Assembly: GCA_004560045.1 (NCBI GenBank) | Contig: SFWF01000009.1 | Location: 1 to 29,104 of the forward strand | From: a bacterium | GTDB taxonomy: Bacteria > Bacillota > Clostridia > Oscillospirales > Acutalibacteraceae | DNA length: 29,104 nucleotides | Direction of reading: 5' to 3' | Shown here: piece after piece, positions 14,532 through 24,140 of the stretch | How positions within the stretch are numbered: the stretch's first letter is position 1 | How the letters are laid out: each line of letters begins with the position of its first letter | The notes under the pieces: model-generated | Databases searched by the model: none | Seen by the model: the letters and a program-made list of their open reading frames with translations, nothing else | What the model was told of the DNA's origin: nothing | Made by a program: the position numbers and the translations under genes

Positions 14532-15629
14532 TTATACGTTAAAGCGGAAGAGGACGATATCGCCGTCGTTCATCACGTATTCCTTGCCTTCGCTTCTGAC
14601 GAGTCCCCTTTCCTTAGCGGTCACCATAGAGCCGCCGCAGTCCATAAAGTCGGTATAGGCGATGACCTCGGCGCGGATAAAGCCGCGCTCGAAATCGGTA
14701 TGAATTTTTCCTGCGGCCTGAGGAGCTTTTGTACCCTTGGTAATAGTCCAAGCGCGAACCTCGGGCTTTCCTGCGGTGAGATAAGAAATAAGACCTAAGA
14801 GGGAATAGCATTTCTGAATCATACGGTCGAGACCCGAGCGTTCAAGACCGAGCTCCTCGAGGAAAAGAACCTTTTCTTCGTCGTCGAGACCCGATATCTC
14901 CTCCTCAAGAGCGGCGCAGATGGGAAGTATCTCGGCCTTTTCTCTCGCGGCGATCTCCTTAACGGTATTATAGTGAGCGTTGCCCTCAATATCCGAAAAA
15001 TCGTCCTCGCTCATATTGCAGGCGTAGATGACAGGCTTCGCCGAAAGGAGGGAGGTGGTAGCTAAGACCTCGGCCTCGGTCTCGTCCCTGACCTCGACGC
15101 TTCTTGCGGGAAGTCCCTGCTCCAAATGCTCAAGGAGGCGTTTTAAAAACTCTACCTCGGTAGCAAAGGACTTGTCCCCCTTCAGCGCCTTGGAGGCCTT
15201 GTCGAGACGGCGGGTAACGATATCGATATCCGAGAAGATAAGCTCGAGGTTAATGGTCTCGATATCTCTTGCGGGGTCTACCGAGCCCTCAACGTGAATG
15301 ATATCGTCGCTTTCGAAGCAGCGTACCACGTGAACGATAGCATCGACCTCGCGGATGTTGGCAAGGAACTTGTTTCCGAGACCCTCGCCCTTTGAGGCGC
15401 CCTTAACGAGGCCCGCAATATCGACAAATTCGATAACGGCAGGGGTAAATTTATCGGGGGAATATATCTCCGCAAGCTTTTCAAGTCGCTCGTCGGGAAC
15501 GCTTACCATTCCGACGTTAGGCTCGATTGTACAGAAGGGATAGTTTGCCGACTGCGCTCCTGCGTTGGTGATCGCGTTAAAAAGAGTGGATTTTCCGACG
15601 TTGGGAAGTCCGACCATACCGAGTTTCAT
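14532..15629 (-). CDS. ychF: Redox-regulated ATPase YchF
   Basis: The 365-residue protein is the universal Obg-like P-loop protein. GLPNVGKSTLFNAIT (about 7-21) is the Walker A motif, DIAGLVKGASKGEGLGNKFL the G3 region, and ACNMSEDDF stands in place of NKxD, which explains the preference of YchF for ATP over GTP. The C-terminal TGS domain ends in GKEYVMNDGDIVLFRFNV. YchF binds ribosomes and affects stress responses. AAAAAGGAG gives the ribosome binding site. It leads a minus-strand operon with the YugP-like protease, the small membrane protein and alr. Confidence 0.96.
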   Translation of the reverse strand: MKLGMVGLPNVGKSTLFNAITNAGAQSANYPFCTIEPNVGMVSVPDERLEKLAEIYSPDKFTPAVIEFVDIAGLVKGASKGEGLGNKFLANIREVDAIVHVVRCFESDDIIHVEGSVDPARDIETINLELIFSDIDIVTRRLDKASKALKGDKSFATEVEFLKRLLEHLEQGLPARSVEVRDETEAEVLATTSLLSAKPVIYACNMSEDDFSDIEGNAHYNTVKEIAAREKAEILPICAALEEEISGLDDEEKVLFLEELGLERSGLDRMIQKCYSLLGLISYLTAGKPEVRAWTITKGTKAPQAAGKIHTDFERGFIRAEVIAYTDFMDCGGSMVTAKERGLVRSEGKEYVMNDGDIVLFRFNV

Positions 15630-15672
15630 ATATTTTTGCTCCTTTTTGGGATTTTATCTCACATTTCATAAT

Positions 15673-15701
15673 ATTATACCAAAGTTTTCCCCGTTTTGCA
15701 A
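15673..15701 (-). promoter_or_regulatory. Promoter of the ychF operon
   Basis: Read on the minus strand, TTGCAA and TATAAT are 17 bases apart with a TGG just before the -10 box. It diverges from the hprK promoter. Confidence 0.82.
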
Positions 15702-15739
15702 CCTCCGCAAAAAATATATTATAAATACTCAAAAAAAAC

Positions 15740-15768
15740 TTTTAAAATCCGCCGTAATGTTATATAAT
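15740..15768 (+). promoter_or_regulatory. Promoter of hprK
   Basis: TATAAT (15763-15768) is preceded at 17 bases by the poor -35 box TTTTAA (15740-15745). The weak -35 box may mean that this operon needs an activator or is expressed at a low level. Confidence 0.6.
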
Positions 15769-15796
15769 GATTATAAGTATACATAGGAGGGAAACT

Positions 15797-16753
15797 ATGG
15801 CAGCAGAATTTAAGTTAGAGCTTTCGAAAATTATTAAAGAGCTCGCGCTCGAGACCATCTACCTACCCTGCAGTCCCGACAGCATCTTTATCTCCAACAA
15901 CGACGTAAACCGTCCCGGACTTCAGCTTGGCGGCTATTATATGTACTTCGACCCGTCCCGTATTCAGATAGTGGGAAAGGCCGAAGAAAGCTTCATTAAG
16001 CAGTTTGACGAGGAGAAAATCGATAAGCTGACCGACGACTTCTTCGCAAAGAAGCCCACCGCAGTTATTATCTGCCGCGGAATCGAAATTGAGGAATTTA
16101 CCGAAAAGGCCGCAAAGTACGGCGTTCCCCTGCTTCGCACGAACGACAGCACCTCGGAATTTATGGCCGCGCTTATTGCTTTGCTTAACCTTAGCCTTGC
16201 TCCCCGCATTACCCGTCACGGCGTTCTCGTCGAGGTATACGGTGAAGGTATTCTTATTCTCGGAGAAAGCGGTGTCGGTAAGAGTGAGACGGCCATCGAG
16301 CTGGTTAAACGAGGTCACCGACTTATCGCCGACGACGCGGTAGAGATAAGAAAGGTTTCAAACAAATCCCTTGTCGGTACCGCACCAAGCAACATCCGTC
16401 ACTTTATCGAGCTTCGCGGTATCGGAATTATTAACGTGAGCCGAATTTTCGGTGCAGGTGCCGTAAAGCTTACCGAAAAGATCGACTACATCATAAATAT
16501 CGAGCCCTGGGACAACGAGAAGGTCTACGACCGTATGGGCCTCGAGGAGCAAACCACCGAGATCCTCGGTCTTAAGATCCCCTCTATCACCATTCCCGTT
16601 AAGCCCGGACGTAACCTCGCCGTAATTATCGAGGTTGCCGCTATGAACAACCGTCAGAAAAAGCTTGGCTACAACGCCGCAGCCGACCTGCTCAACCGCC
16701 TCGGTATGGGTGGAGAGGTCTCCGAGCCGCACTCGGACGTTGAAGCTTTTTAA
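15797..16753 (+). CDS. hprK: HPr kinase/phosphorylase
   Basis: Starting at MAAEFKLELSK the protein has 318 residues, the family norm; AGGAGGG lies eight bases upstream, so a longer in-frame start at 15767 is rejected. LGESGVGKSETAIELV (about 155-170) is the P-loop, IADDAVEIRK follows, and ELRGIGIINVSRIFGAGAV is the HprK signature. The N-terminal domain (1-130) is of the HPrK_N type. The enzyme phosphorylates and dephosphorylates Ser46 of HPr, controlling catabolite repression with CcpA. ptsH and ccpA are not in the window. It leads the operon hprK-glcK-murB-whiA-dnaE. Confidence 0.96.
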   Translation: MAAEFKLELSKIIKELALETIYLPCSPDSIFISNNDVNRPGLQLGGYYMYFDPSRIQIVGKAEESFIKQFDEEKIDKLTDDFFAKKPTAVIICRGIEIEEFTEKAAKYGVPLLRTNDSTSEFMAALIALLNLSLAPRITRHGVLVEVYGEGILILGESGVGKSETAIELVKRGHRLIADDAVEIRKVSNKSLVGTAPSNIRHFIELRGIGIINVSRIFGAGAVKLTEKIDYIINIEPWDNEKVYDRMGLEEQTTEILGLKIPSITIPVKPGRNLAVIIEVAAMNNRQKKLGYNAAADLLNRLGMGGEVSEPHSDVEAF

Positions 16754-16788
16754 AATAACAAATATAAAAACTTTCGGAGGTAAAAATT

Positions 16789-17745
16789 ATGTATCGTTTA
16801 GGAATTGACCTTGGAGGAACAAACATTGCCGCAGCCGTCGTTGACGAAAACTATAAGATCGTCGGACGCGGAAAGGTTAAAACCGCCCTTCCCCGCCCCG
16901 CAGAGGAGATCTGTGACGCTATGGCAGAGGCCGCAAGAGCCGCTATCGCCGACGCAGGACTTGAAATTTCGGACATCGTTGCTATGGGCGTAGGTACCCC
17001 GGGCGCCGTTGACCCCTCTAAGGGAATAGTTAACTTTGCAAACAACTTAGGCTTTATGAACACCCCCATCTGCCCCATGATGAAGGAGCGTCTCGGCGTT
17101 GATTTCTATCTTGAAAACGACGCAAACGCCGCCGCTTACGGCGAATTCCTCGCAGGCGCAGGAAAGGGAACCAAAAACTTCGTTGCCGTTACCCTCGGTA
17201 CCGGCGTCGGCGGAGGAATAGTTATCGACGGAAAGCTCTTCTCGGGAAGCCATTACGCAGGCGGTGAGCTCGGTCACACCGTTATTAACGTTGACGGCGA
17301 GCAATGCTCCTGCGGAAGAAAGGGCTGCTGGGAGGCTTACGCTTCGGCTACCGCTCTTATCCGTCAGACCAAGGCTAAGATGGAAGAAAACAAGGACAGC
17401 GTTATGTGGGAGATCGCAGACGGCGACCTCGAAAAGGTCAACGGACGTACCGCTTGGGACGCTTCACGTAAGGGTGATAAGGCCGCTACCGAGGTAGTTA
17501 ACACCTACTGCAGATACGTCAGCGAAGGTGTTGTCGATATGATGAACATATTCGAGCCCGAGCTTATCTGTATCGGAGGCGGAATTTCAAACGAGAAGGA
17601 AAACCTTTCCCGTCCCGTCAACGATTTCGTAAATCAGTTCAGATACACCCGCTTTTCTGACCCCGGCGACAAGGTCTGCATTGCCGCACTCGGAAACGAC
17701 GCAGGAATTATCGGCGCCGCTTTCCTTGATCAGCTTTATAAATAA
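16789..17745 (+). CDS. glcK: ROK family glucokinase
   Basis: The 318-residue protein is a typical ROK kinase. LGIDLGGTNIAAAVVDE is the phosphate-binding start, LENDANAAAYGE holds the catalytic Asp, TLGTGVGGGIVIDGKL follows, and GELGHTVI with CSCGRKGCWEAYAS gives the His-Cys3 zinc site of the family. It phosphorylates glucose to glucose 6-phosphate for glycolysis. The ribosome binding site is CGGAGGT. Its place between hprK and murB links sugar entry with carbon control and wall synthesis; pfkA lies at the end of the same gene cluster. Confidence 0.93.
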   Translation: MYRLGIDLGGTNIAAAVVDENYKIVGRGKVKTALPRPAEEICDAMAEAARAAIADAGLEISDIVAMGVGTPGAVDPSKGIVNFANNLGFMNTPICPMMKERLGVDFYLENDANAAAYGEFLAGAGKGTKNFVAVTLGTGVGGGIVIDGKLFSGSHYAGGELGHTVINVDGEQCSCGRKGCWEAYASATALIRQTKAKMEENKDSVMWEIADGDLEKVNGRTAWDASRKGDKAATEVVNTYCRYVSEGVVDMMNIFEPELICIGGGISNEKENLSRPVNDFVNQFRYTRFSDPGDKVCIAALGNDAGIIGAAFLDQLYK

Positions 17746-17767
17746 TATCTAACTTTCGGAGGAATTT

Positions 17768-18679
17768 ATGGGAAGAGAAGGCTATATCGAGCTACTAAAG
17801 GTTAATAATATTCAGTTTAGCGAAAACGAGGCGATGGCTTCCCATACCTCTTTTAAAATCGGCGGCGGGGCAGACCTTTTTGTCTGCCCCGATTCGGTAG
17901 ATAAGCTCCGTTTCGCCCTTGCTGCCGCAAAAAAGCAGGGTCTTCCCTGTTTTGTTTTGGGAAACGGCTCAAATCTTCTTGTGTCCGATAAGGGAATAGA
18001 GGGGGTCGTTTTAAGCACCTCCTGCCTTAAAGGGCTTTCCCTTGTAGACGAGGAAACGGTTTTTGCCGAGGCAGGCGCTACCCTTGCCTCCCTTTGCGTT
18101 TTTGCAAAGGACCACGGCCTTACGGGCCTCGAATTCGCTTACGGCATTCCCGGCTCGGTAGGCGGCGCCCTTTATATGAACGCGGGAGCCTATGGCGGGG
18201 ATATGGCGGGAGTGGTAGCTTCTGCCGAGAGTCTTTCGGCAGAGGAGCTTTCGCCCGTAAAGCGGGATATCGGCGATATGAAGCTCGGCTACAGAAAAAG
18301 TATTTACGAGGAAAACGGCGAGATAATAACGGGGGTTTATTTCAGGCTCAAAAAGGGCGACAAGGCCGAAATAGCCGACGCTATGAATACCTTTATCTCA
18401 AAGCGCAAGGCAAGTCAGCCCCTGGATTTTCCCTCCGCAGGAAGCACCTTTAAGCGTCCCGCAGGCTTCTATGCCGCCGCACTTATCGACGAATGCGGCC
18501 TTAAGGGAAGAGCGGTAGGCGGCGCTAAGGTCAGCGAAAAGCACGCAGGCTTCGTTATAAACGCAGGAGGCGCTACCTGCGATGACGTGCTCGCTCTTAT
18601 CGAGGTAATAAAGGCCGTCGTTAAGGAGCAAAAGGGAGTAGACCTCTCTACCGAGGTTATTTTTACGGGAAGAAAATAA
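17768..18679 (+). CDS. murB: UDP-N-acetylmuramate dehydrogenase
   Basis: The 303 residues form a complete type II MurB. GGGADLFVCPDS and LGNGSNLLVSDKGIEGVVL (about 57-75) belong to the FAD-binding part. YGIPGSVGGALYMNAGAYGG is the hallmark glycine-rich segment. DFPSAGSTFKRP holds the catalytic serine (about S226). It reduces UDP-GlcNAc-enolpyruvate to UDP-MurNAc with NADPH. TCGGAGG lies before the ATG, 22 bases after glcK. whiA starts one base after its stop, without the rapZ and yvcK genes that often lie between them. Confidence 0.96.
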   Translation: MGREGYIELLKVNNIQFSENEAMASHTSFKIGGGADLFVCPDSVDKLRFALAAAKKQGLPCFVLGNGSNLLVSDKGIEGVVLSTSCLKGLSLVDEETVFAEAGATLASLCVFAKDHGLTGLEFAYGIPGSVGGALYMNAGAYGGDMAGVVASAESLSAEELSPVKRDIGDMKLGYRKSIYEENGEIITGVYFRLKKGDKAEIADAMNTFISKRKASQPLDFPSAGSTFKRPAGFYAAALIDECGLKGRAVGGAKVSEKHAGFVINAGGATCDDVLALIEVIKAVVKEQKGVDLSTEVIFTGRK

Positions 18680-18680
18680 T

Positions 18681-19574
18681 ATGTCATTTTCCAACGCTGT
18701 AAAAAGCGAGCTTTGCGGCGCTATGACCGACGGGGCGGCCGCCCTTGCCGAATGTCACGGAATGCTTGTGGTCTGCCGCAGCTTTTCATTTAAAAAGATC
18801 GCCCTTCAGACGGCAAATCGCGAGGTCGCGGAGCATTTTGTGCTCCTGCTTCGTCGTTGCTTCGACGTTATGTCCCACATAAAGGTCGGGGGCACGACCC
18901 GTCCCACCTACACGGTTGAGGTGGCCTCGGAGGCCGACCGAAAAAAGATACTATATAAGCTTTCCTATAGGCAGGACAGCGATATCGGAGTCGATTTTGC
19001 CCGTCTTAAGACCGAAGGAAACATAAAGGATTTTATCCGCGGCGTTTTTTTGGCCTCGGGCTCCCTTGCCGACCCCGAAAAGGAATACCGAGCCGAATTC
19101 TCTTTTAAAGAAAACGAAACCGCCGCCGACTTTTTCACCCTGCTGGACAGTCAGGGAATGAGCTTCAGTATGACCTTTCGGGCGGGAAAGTTTTTGGTAT
19201 ATACTAAAAACAGCACCACTATCGAGGATTTTCTAACCTACATAGGCGCAGGGGGCGAGACCCTAAGCCTTATCGGAGTTAAGGTTTATAAAAGCGTTAG
19301 AAACCGCCTTAACCGTCAGAATAATTTTGAAACCTCCAATATTCTTAAAACGGCCGATGCCGCATTTTTGCAGAATACCGCTATTTTAAAGCTTAAAAAG
19401 GCAGGAAAACTCGAGACCCTGCCCGACGAGCTTCTCGAAGCCGCAGAGCTTCGGATGAATAACCCTGACCTGTCACTTTCGGCCCTATGTAAGCTTTCGA
19501 AAACGCCGATAACACGCTCGGGACTTAATCACCGAATAAAAAAACTAATGGCTCTTGCACAGGAGCTTGATTAG
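18681..19574 (+). CDS. whiA: DNA-binding protein WhiA
   Basis: The 297-residue protein begins SFSNAVKSELC, the usual start of WhiA. It has a degenerate LAGLIDADG homing-endonuclease-like N-terminal half (RGVFLASGSLADPEKEY lies in this fold) and a C-terminal helix-turn-helix region (LSLSALCKLSKTPITRSGLN). In Gram-positive bacteria WhiA affects sporulation, division and chromosome segregation and does not cut DNA. It is translationally coupled to murB (one-base gap) and precedes dnaE by 11 bases. Confidence 0.95.
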   Translation: MSFSNAVKSELCGAMTDGAAALAECHGMLVVCRSFSFKKIALQTANREVAEHFVLLLRRCFDVMSHIKVGGTTRPTYTVEVASEADRKKILYKLSYRQDSDIGVDFARLKTEGNIKDFIRGVFLASGSLADPEKEYRAEFSFKENETAADFFTLLDSQGMSFSMTFRAGKFLVYTKNSTTIEDFLTYIGAGGETLSLIGVKVYKSVRNRLNRQNNFETSNILKTADAAFLQNTAILKLKKAGKLETLPDELLEAAELRMNNPDLSLSALCKLSKTPITRSGLNHRIKKLMALAQELD

Positions 19575-19585
19575 AGGAAAATAAA

Positions 19586-22500
19586 ATGAGCTTTACCCAT
19601 CTTCATCTTCATAGCGAATACAGCCTTTTAGACGGCGCCTGCCGTATAGAAGAGCTTTGTCGCGCCGTGAAGGAGGCGGGACAGACCTCGGTGGCCCTTA
19701 CCGACCACGGAGTAATGTACGGCGCGGTAGAGTTTTATAAGGCGGCTAAAAAGCAGGGCATAAAGCCGATAATCGGCTGTGAGGTATACGTTGCGCCCAA
19801 AAGCCGCTTCGATAAGGACAAGCTCGATTCGAAATATAATCACCTCGTTTTACTTTGTGAAAACGAAACGGGCTATAAAAACCTTATAAAAATGGTTTCC
19901 CTCTCCTTTACCGAGGGATTTTACTCTAAGCCCAGAGTCGACCGTCAGCTTTTGGCCGAGTATCACGAGGGGATTATCGCCCTTTCGGCCTGCCTTGCGG
20001 GAGAAATTCCTGCCGCACTTTTAAAGGGCAACTACGACGGTGCAAAAAACGCTGCTTTATGGTACAGAAATACCTTCGGCGAGGATAATTTTTTCCTCGA
20101 AATTCAGAACCACGGCCTCACCGAGCAGCTTGAGATAAACCCGAAGATAGCGCAGATAGCGAAAGAAACGGGTATTCCTCTCGTCGCCACCAACGACGTT
20201 CACTATACCGCCAAAGAGGACGCCAGAATGCAGAAGGTTCTTATCTGTATTCAGACGGGCAAAAATTTAAACGAAGAAAATCCCCTCGCCTTCCCTACCG
20301 ACGAGTTTTATCTTAAAACCGAGGAGGAGATGCAGGCTCTCTTCGGAGGCTTTGAGGGAGCTATTGAAAACACGGCCAAGATCGCCGACCGCTGTAATTT
20401 CGATTTTGAGTTCGGAAAAATCAAGCTTCCCGTATTCGATATCGGCGACCGCGATCATTTCGAATTTTTTAAAGAAAAATGCTACGAGGGGCTTTACCGT
20501 ATTTTCGGCGAAAATCCCGAAAAGGAATATATAGAACGACTCGACTACGAGCTTAATACCATTAACCGAATGGGCTACGTCGACTATTACCTTATCGTTC
20601 AGGATTTCGTAAATTATGCCAAGCGGTCGGGTATTCCCGTAGGTCCGGGACGAGGCTCGGGCGCAGGAAGCCTTGCGGCCTACTGTATAGGAATAACCGG
20701 CATCGACCCCATTAAGTATCACCTTTATTTCGAGCGATTCTTAAACCCCGAACGCGTTTCGATGCCCGATTTTGATATCGATTTCTGTTACGTAAACCGT
20801 CAGAAGGTCATCGACTACGTTATTTCAAAATACGGCTCGGACAGGGTAAGTCAGATAGTTACCTTCGGTACTATGGCCGCCCGTGCGGCAGTAAGAGACG
20901 TAGGCAGAGTTATGGACCTGCCCTACGCTACCTGCGACAAGACCGCCAAGCTTATCCCGAGAACTCTCGGCATTACTATCGAAAAGGCTCTTGCCGAGTC
21001 TCCCGATTTAAAGCTGCTTTACGATACCGATTATTCGGTCAAGGAGCTTATCGATATGGCCAAAAGGGTCGAGGGTATGCCGCGTCACGCCTCTACCCAC
21101 GCGGCAGGCGTCGTTATTTCGGACAGGGCGGTAAGCGAATACGTACCCCTTGCCGTAAACGATGAAGCTATCGTTACTCAGTATACCATGACCGCTCTCG
21201 ACGAGCTCGGTCTTTTAAAGATGGACTTTTTGGGACTTCGAAACCTTACGGTCATAAGAGATACCGAAAACCATATAAGAAAGCATAACCCCTATTTTAA
21301 GATAGAAAATATCCCCCTTGACGATATCGATACCTATAAGATGATGTCGGCAGGACTTACCGACGGCGTATTTCAGTTTGAAAGCGAGGGAATGAAGAAC
21401 GTCCTCCGTCAGTTCGGACCCGAAAAGATAGAGGACCTTACGGCAATACTTTCCCTCTACCGCCCCGGCCCTATGGATTCTATTCCGAAATATATTCATA
21501 ACCGTCATAATCCTCAGGATATTTCCTACGCTACCCCCCTGCTCAAAGGTATCCTCGACGTTACCTACGGCTGTATCGTATATCAGGAGCAGGTAATGCA
21601 GATATTCAGAACCCTTGCAGGCTATTCGCTCGGCCGCGCAGATATCGTTCGCCGCGCTATGTCCAAAAAGAAGCACGAGGTTATGCGAAGCGAGCGTCAG
21701 GCCTTCGTTTACGGACAAAAGGACGAGGCGGGCAATACTATAATAAAGGGTGCCGTTAAAAACGGAGTTGACGAGGCTGCCGCACAGCAGATCTTCGACG
21801 AGATGTCGGCCTTTTCGTCCTATGCCTTTAATAAATCCCATGCCGCCGCATATTCCTTCATCTCCTATCAGACGGCCTATCTTAAATGCCATTATCCCAA
21901 GGAATATATGTCGGCCCTTATGACAAGCATGCAGGACGACACCGACAAGGTCGCCTTTTATACCGGCGAATGTAAACGAATGGGTATAAAGGTGCTTCCT
22001 CCCCACGTCAACTTTAGCGGCGAAAGCTTTATCCCGACCTTAGAAGGTATTCGCTTCGGCCTTTTGGCCATTAAAAATATCGGCGGCGGCTTTGTCGCTT
22101 CGATGATGAAGGAGCGGGAAAACGGTAAATTTACCTCTATGTTCGATTTCTGCCTGAGAAATTCGGGAAGAGATTTTAACCGCCGTACCCTTGAAGGACT
22201 TATAAAGAGCGGTGCTCTCGACGGCCTTGAGCTAAACAGACGAACCATGCTCAAGGGTGCCGACGGGCTTCTGAGCGTAGTTGAGGAGCATAACCGCTTC
22301 TATAGCTCGGGACAGATGGATCTTTTCGGCGGCGAGCAGGAGGCGCAGACCTTCGAGCTTGAGCCTGCTGAAGAAATGCCCAAAGAGCTTCTTCTCGCAA
22401 TGGAGAAGGAGGCGACGGGACTTTTCCTCTCGGGTCATCCCATGGAGGCCTATTCGGGCTACATTTCGGCCATAAAGGCTCCCACTACGAGAAAGGTTCT

Positions 22501-23026
22501 TTCGGGAGATATCCCCGACGGACAGAAGATAAGCATGGTCTTAATGCTGACCTCGGTCAAGACCCGAAGTATTAAAAACGACGGCATTATGGCCAATATC
22601 GTAGCCGAGGATATGGGCGGCAGTATCGGCATTACCGCCTTTAACCGAACGGTCACCGAAAACCGTCACCTTATAACCGAGGGTAACGTTCTTCTTGTAA
22701 CGGGGCGTGTTCAGGAGCGGGAGGACCGACCCTTCGAGCTTGTTGCCGACCGCTTTGAGGCCATTCCGAAGTCGCACCTTACCTCTCCCCCCGAGAAAAA
22801 GGTAAAATCGGGACTTTATCTCAGGGTGAAGGAGCTTTCCTCCCCCGAAATGGATAGCATTAAGGCTCTTTTGGCCCGCTACTCGGGCGATATTCCCGTC
22901 TACGTCGTCGACGGCTCGGGAAAAAAGCTTTTGGCGCCGAAAAACCTTTGGGTTAGAAAGGACGACGCCCTGATTTCGGAGGCCGAAAAAATTTTATCGC
23001 CAAAAAACGTAAAACTTGTTGAATAA
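19586..23026 (+). CDS. dnaE: DNA polymerase III subunit alpha
   Basis: This 1146-residue C-family polymerase has the DnaE order. The N-terminal PHP domain is FTHLHLHSEYSLLDGA with LTDHGVMYGAVEF. The polymerase core has GPGRGSGAGSLAAYC (about 352-366) and the catalytic aspartates in MPDFDIDF (395, 397) with a third in KMDFLGLRN (about 547). Next come a helix-hairpin-helix region (about 810-900) and a C-terminal OB domain (about 985-1065). It is the DnaE type, not PolC, because no exonuclease domain is inserted. Only AGAGGAAA serves as ribosome binding site. The promoter of pfkA lies over its last codons. Confidence 0.96.
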   Translation: MSFTHLHLHSEYSLLDGACRIEELCRAVKEAGQTSVALTDHGVMYGAVEFYKAAKKQGIKPIIGCEVYVAPKSRFDKDKLDSKYNHLVLLCENETGYKNLIKMVSLSFTEGFYSKPRVDRQLLAEYHEGIIALSACLAGEIPAALLKGNYDGAKNAALWYRNTFGEDNFFLEIQNHGLTEQLEINPKIAQIAKETGIPLVATNDVHYTAKEDARMQKVLICIQTGKNLNEENPLAFPTDEFYLKTEEEMQALFGGFEGAIENTAKIADRCNFDFEFGKIKLPVFDIGDRDHFEFFKEKCYEGLYRIFGENPEKEYIERLDYELNTINRMGYVDYYLIVQDFVNYAKRSGIPVGPGRGSGAGSLAAYCIGITGIDPIKYHLYFERFLNPERVSMPDFDIDFCYVNRQKVIDYVISKYGSDRVSQIVTFGTMAARAAVRDVGRVMDLPYATCDKTAKLIPRTLGITIEKALAESPDLKLLYDTDYSVKELIDMAKRVEGMPRHASTHAAGVVISDRAVSEYVPLAVNDEAIVTQYTMTALDELGLLKMDFLGLRNLTVIRDTENHIRKHNPYFKIENIPLDDIDTYKMMSAGLTDGVFQFESEGMKNVLRQFGPEKIEDLTAILSLYRPGPMDSIPKYIHNRHNPQDISYATPLLKGILDVTYGCIVYQEQVMQIFRTLAGYSLGRADIVRRAMSKKKHEVMRSERQAFVYGQKDEAGNTIIKGAVKNGVDEAAAQQIFDEMSAFSSYAFNKSHAAAYSFISYQTAYLKCHYPKEYMSALMTSMQDDTDKVAFYTGECKRMGIKVLPPHVNFSGESFIPTLEGIRFGLLAIKNIGGGFVASMMKERENGKFTSMFDFCLRNSGRDFNRRTLEGLIKSGALDGLELNRRTMLKGADGLLSVVEEHNRFYSSGQMDLFGGEQEAQTFELEPAEEMPKELLLAMEKEATGLFLSGHPMEAYSGYISAIKAPTTRKVLSGDIPDGQKISMVLMLTSVKTRSIKNDGIMANIVAEDMGGSIGITAFNRTVTENRHLITEGNVLLVTGRVQEREDRPFELVADRFEAIPKSHLTSPPEKKVKSGLYLRVKELSSPEMDSIKALLARYSGDIPVYVVDGSGKKLLAPKNLWVRKDDALISEAEKILSPKNVKLVE

Positions 23027-23047
23027 TTTGAAGTTTTGGTGTATAAT
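23019..23047 (+). promoter_or_regulatory. Promoter of pfkA overlapping the dnaE stop codon
   Basis: TTGAAT (23019-23024) and TATAAT (23042-23047) are 17 bases apart. It allows pfkA to be made separately from the hprK-dnaE transcript. Confidence 0.75.
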
Positions 23048-23090
23048 ACAGTACAATATTGATTTTTATGCACAATTGGAGTGAAAACAT

Positions 23091-24053
23091 ATGAAAACTA
23101 TAGCAGTTTTAACCAGCGGCGGAGACGCCCCCGGAATGAATGCGGCAATTCGTGCCGTTGTTCGTGCAGGAATTGCAATGGGCATGAACGTAAAGGGAAT
23201 TCATCGCGGCTACTCAGGACTTATCGACGGAGATATTATCGATCTTGATGCCAGAAGCGTATCGGATATAATTCACTGCGGCGGTACTATGCTTTATACC
23301 GCCCGTTGCCCCGAGTTTAAAACTCAGGAGGGTATCGATAAGGCCGTCGCTACCTGCAAAAAGCACGGCATTGAGGGCATCGTCGTCATCGGCGGCGACG
23401 GCTCCTACAGAGGCGCCCGCGACCTTTCTCTCGCAGGAGTCCCCTGCATCGGTGTTCCCGGAACCATCGATAACGACATTTCTTCCACCGATTATACCAT
23501 TGGCTACGATACCGCTATGAATACCGCTATGGAAATGGTAGACAAGCTTCGCGACACCTCGCAGTCTCACGAGCGCTGCTCGGTAGTTGAGGTTATGGGA
23601 AGAAGAGCAGGCTATCTGGCTCTTCAGACCGGTATCGCCTGCGGCGCAGTCTCTATACTCGTGCCCGAGGTTGAATACGACCTCGACCGCGACGTTATTC
23701 AAAAGATCAAGGCCATCAAGAAAACCGGTAAAAAGCACTTTATCGTCGTTGTTGCCGAGGGAATCGGCGGAGTTGAGGCTATTGCCGACCGCATTGAGCA
23801 GGCTACGGGAATCGAATCCCGCGCTACCATCTTAGGTCACGTTCAGCGTGGCGGAAGCCCCACCGTTCGCGATCGCGTTATGGCAAGTCAGTTTGGATAT
23901 CGCGCCGTTGAGCTCCTGAAAGACGGAATCGGAAACCGCGTCGTTACCTTCCGCGAGAATAAGATCGGCGATCAGGATATTTACGAGGCTTTGGCGATGA
24001 ATAAGGTATTCAACATCGACGAGTACAATATGGCCACCGCCATCTCTATCTAA
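23091..24053 (+). CDS. pfkA: ATP-dependent 6-phosphofructokinase
   Basis: The 320 residues match bacterial PfkA. TSGGDAPGMNAAIRAVVR (about 8-25) is the ATP-binding start, VVIGGDGSYRGA follows, GTIDNDISSTDYTIGYDTA holds the catalytic Asp, and VEVMGRRAGYLAL binds fructose 6-phosphate. The Gly in GGDGS fits an ATP-using rather than a pyrophosphate-using enzyme. It makes fructose 1,6-bisphosphate, the signal that stimulates HprK, whose gene starts the cluster. TTGGAGTG precedes the start. The stop codon is followed within three bases by the duplicated terminator element. Confidence 0.96.
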   Translation: MKTIAVLTSGGDAPGMNAAIRAVVRAGIAMGMNVKGIHRGYSGLIDGDIIDLDARSVSDIIHCGGTMLYTARCPEFKTQEGIDKAVATCKKHGIEGIVVIGGDGSYRGARDLSLAGVPCIGVPGTIDNDISSTDYTIGYDTAMNTAMEMVDKLRDTSQSHERCSVVEVMGRRAGYLALQTGIACGAVSILVPEVEYDLDRDVIQKIKAIKKTGKKHFIVVVAEGIGGVEAIADRIEQATGIESRATILGHVQRGGSPTVRDRVMASQFGYRAVELLKDGIGNRVVTFRENKIGDQDIYEALAMNKVFNIDEYNMATAISI

Positions 24054-24102
24054 GGGGCCGTCAGAATAGGCGCAGACCGAAGGAAAACAGAATAAAACAT
24101 TT

Positions 24103-24140
24103 AAGAGGTTTTGCTAAAAAAAAGCAAAGCCTCTTTTATT
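24103..24140 (+). terminator. Terminator 1 after pfkA
   Basis: AAGAGGTTTTGCT pairs with AGCAAAGCCTCTT (one T-G wobble) and is followed by TTATTTTTG and more T. Confidence 0.9.
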
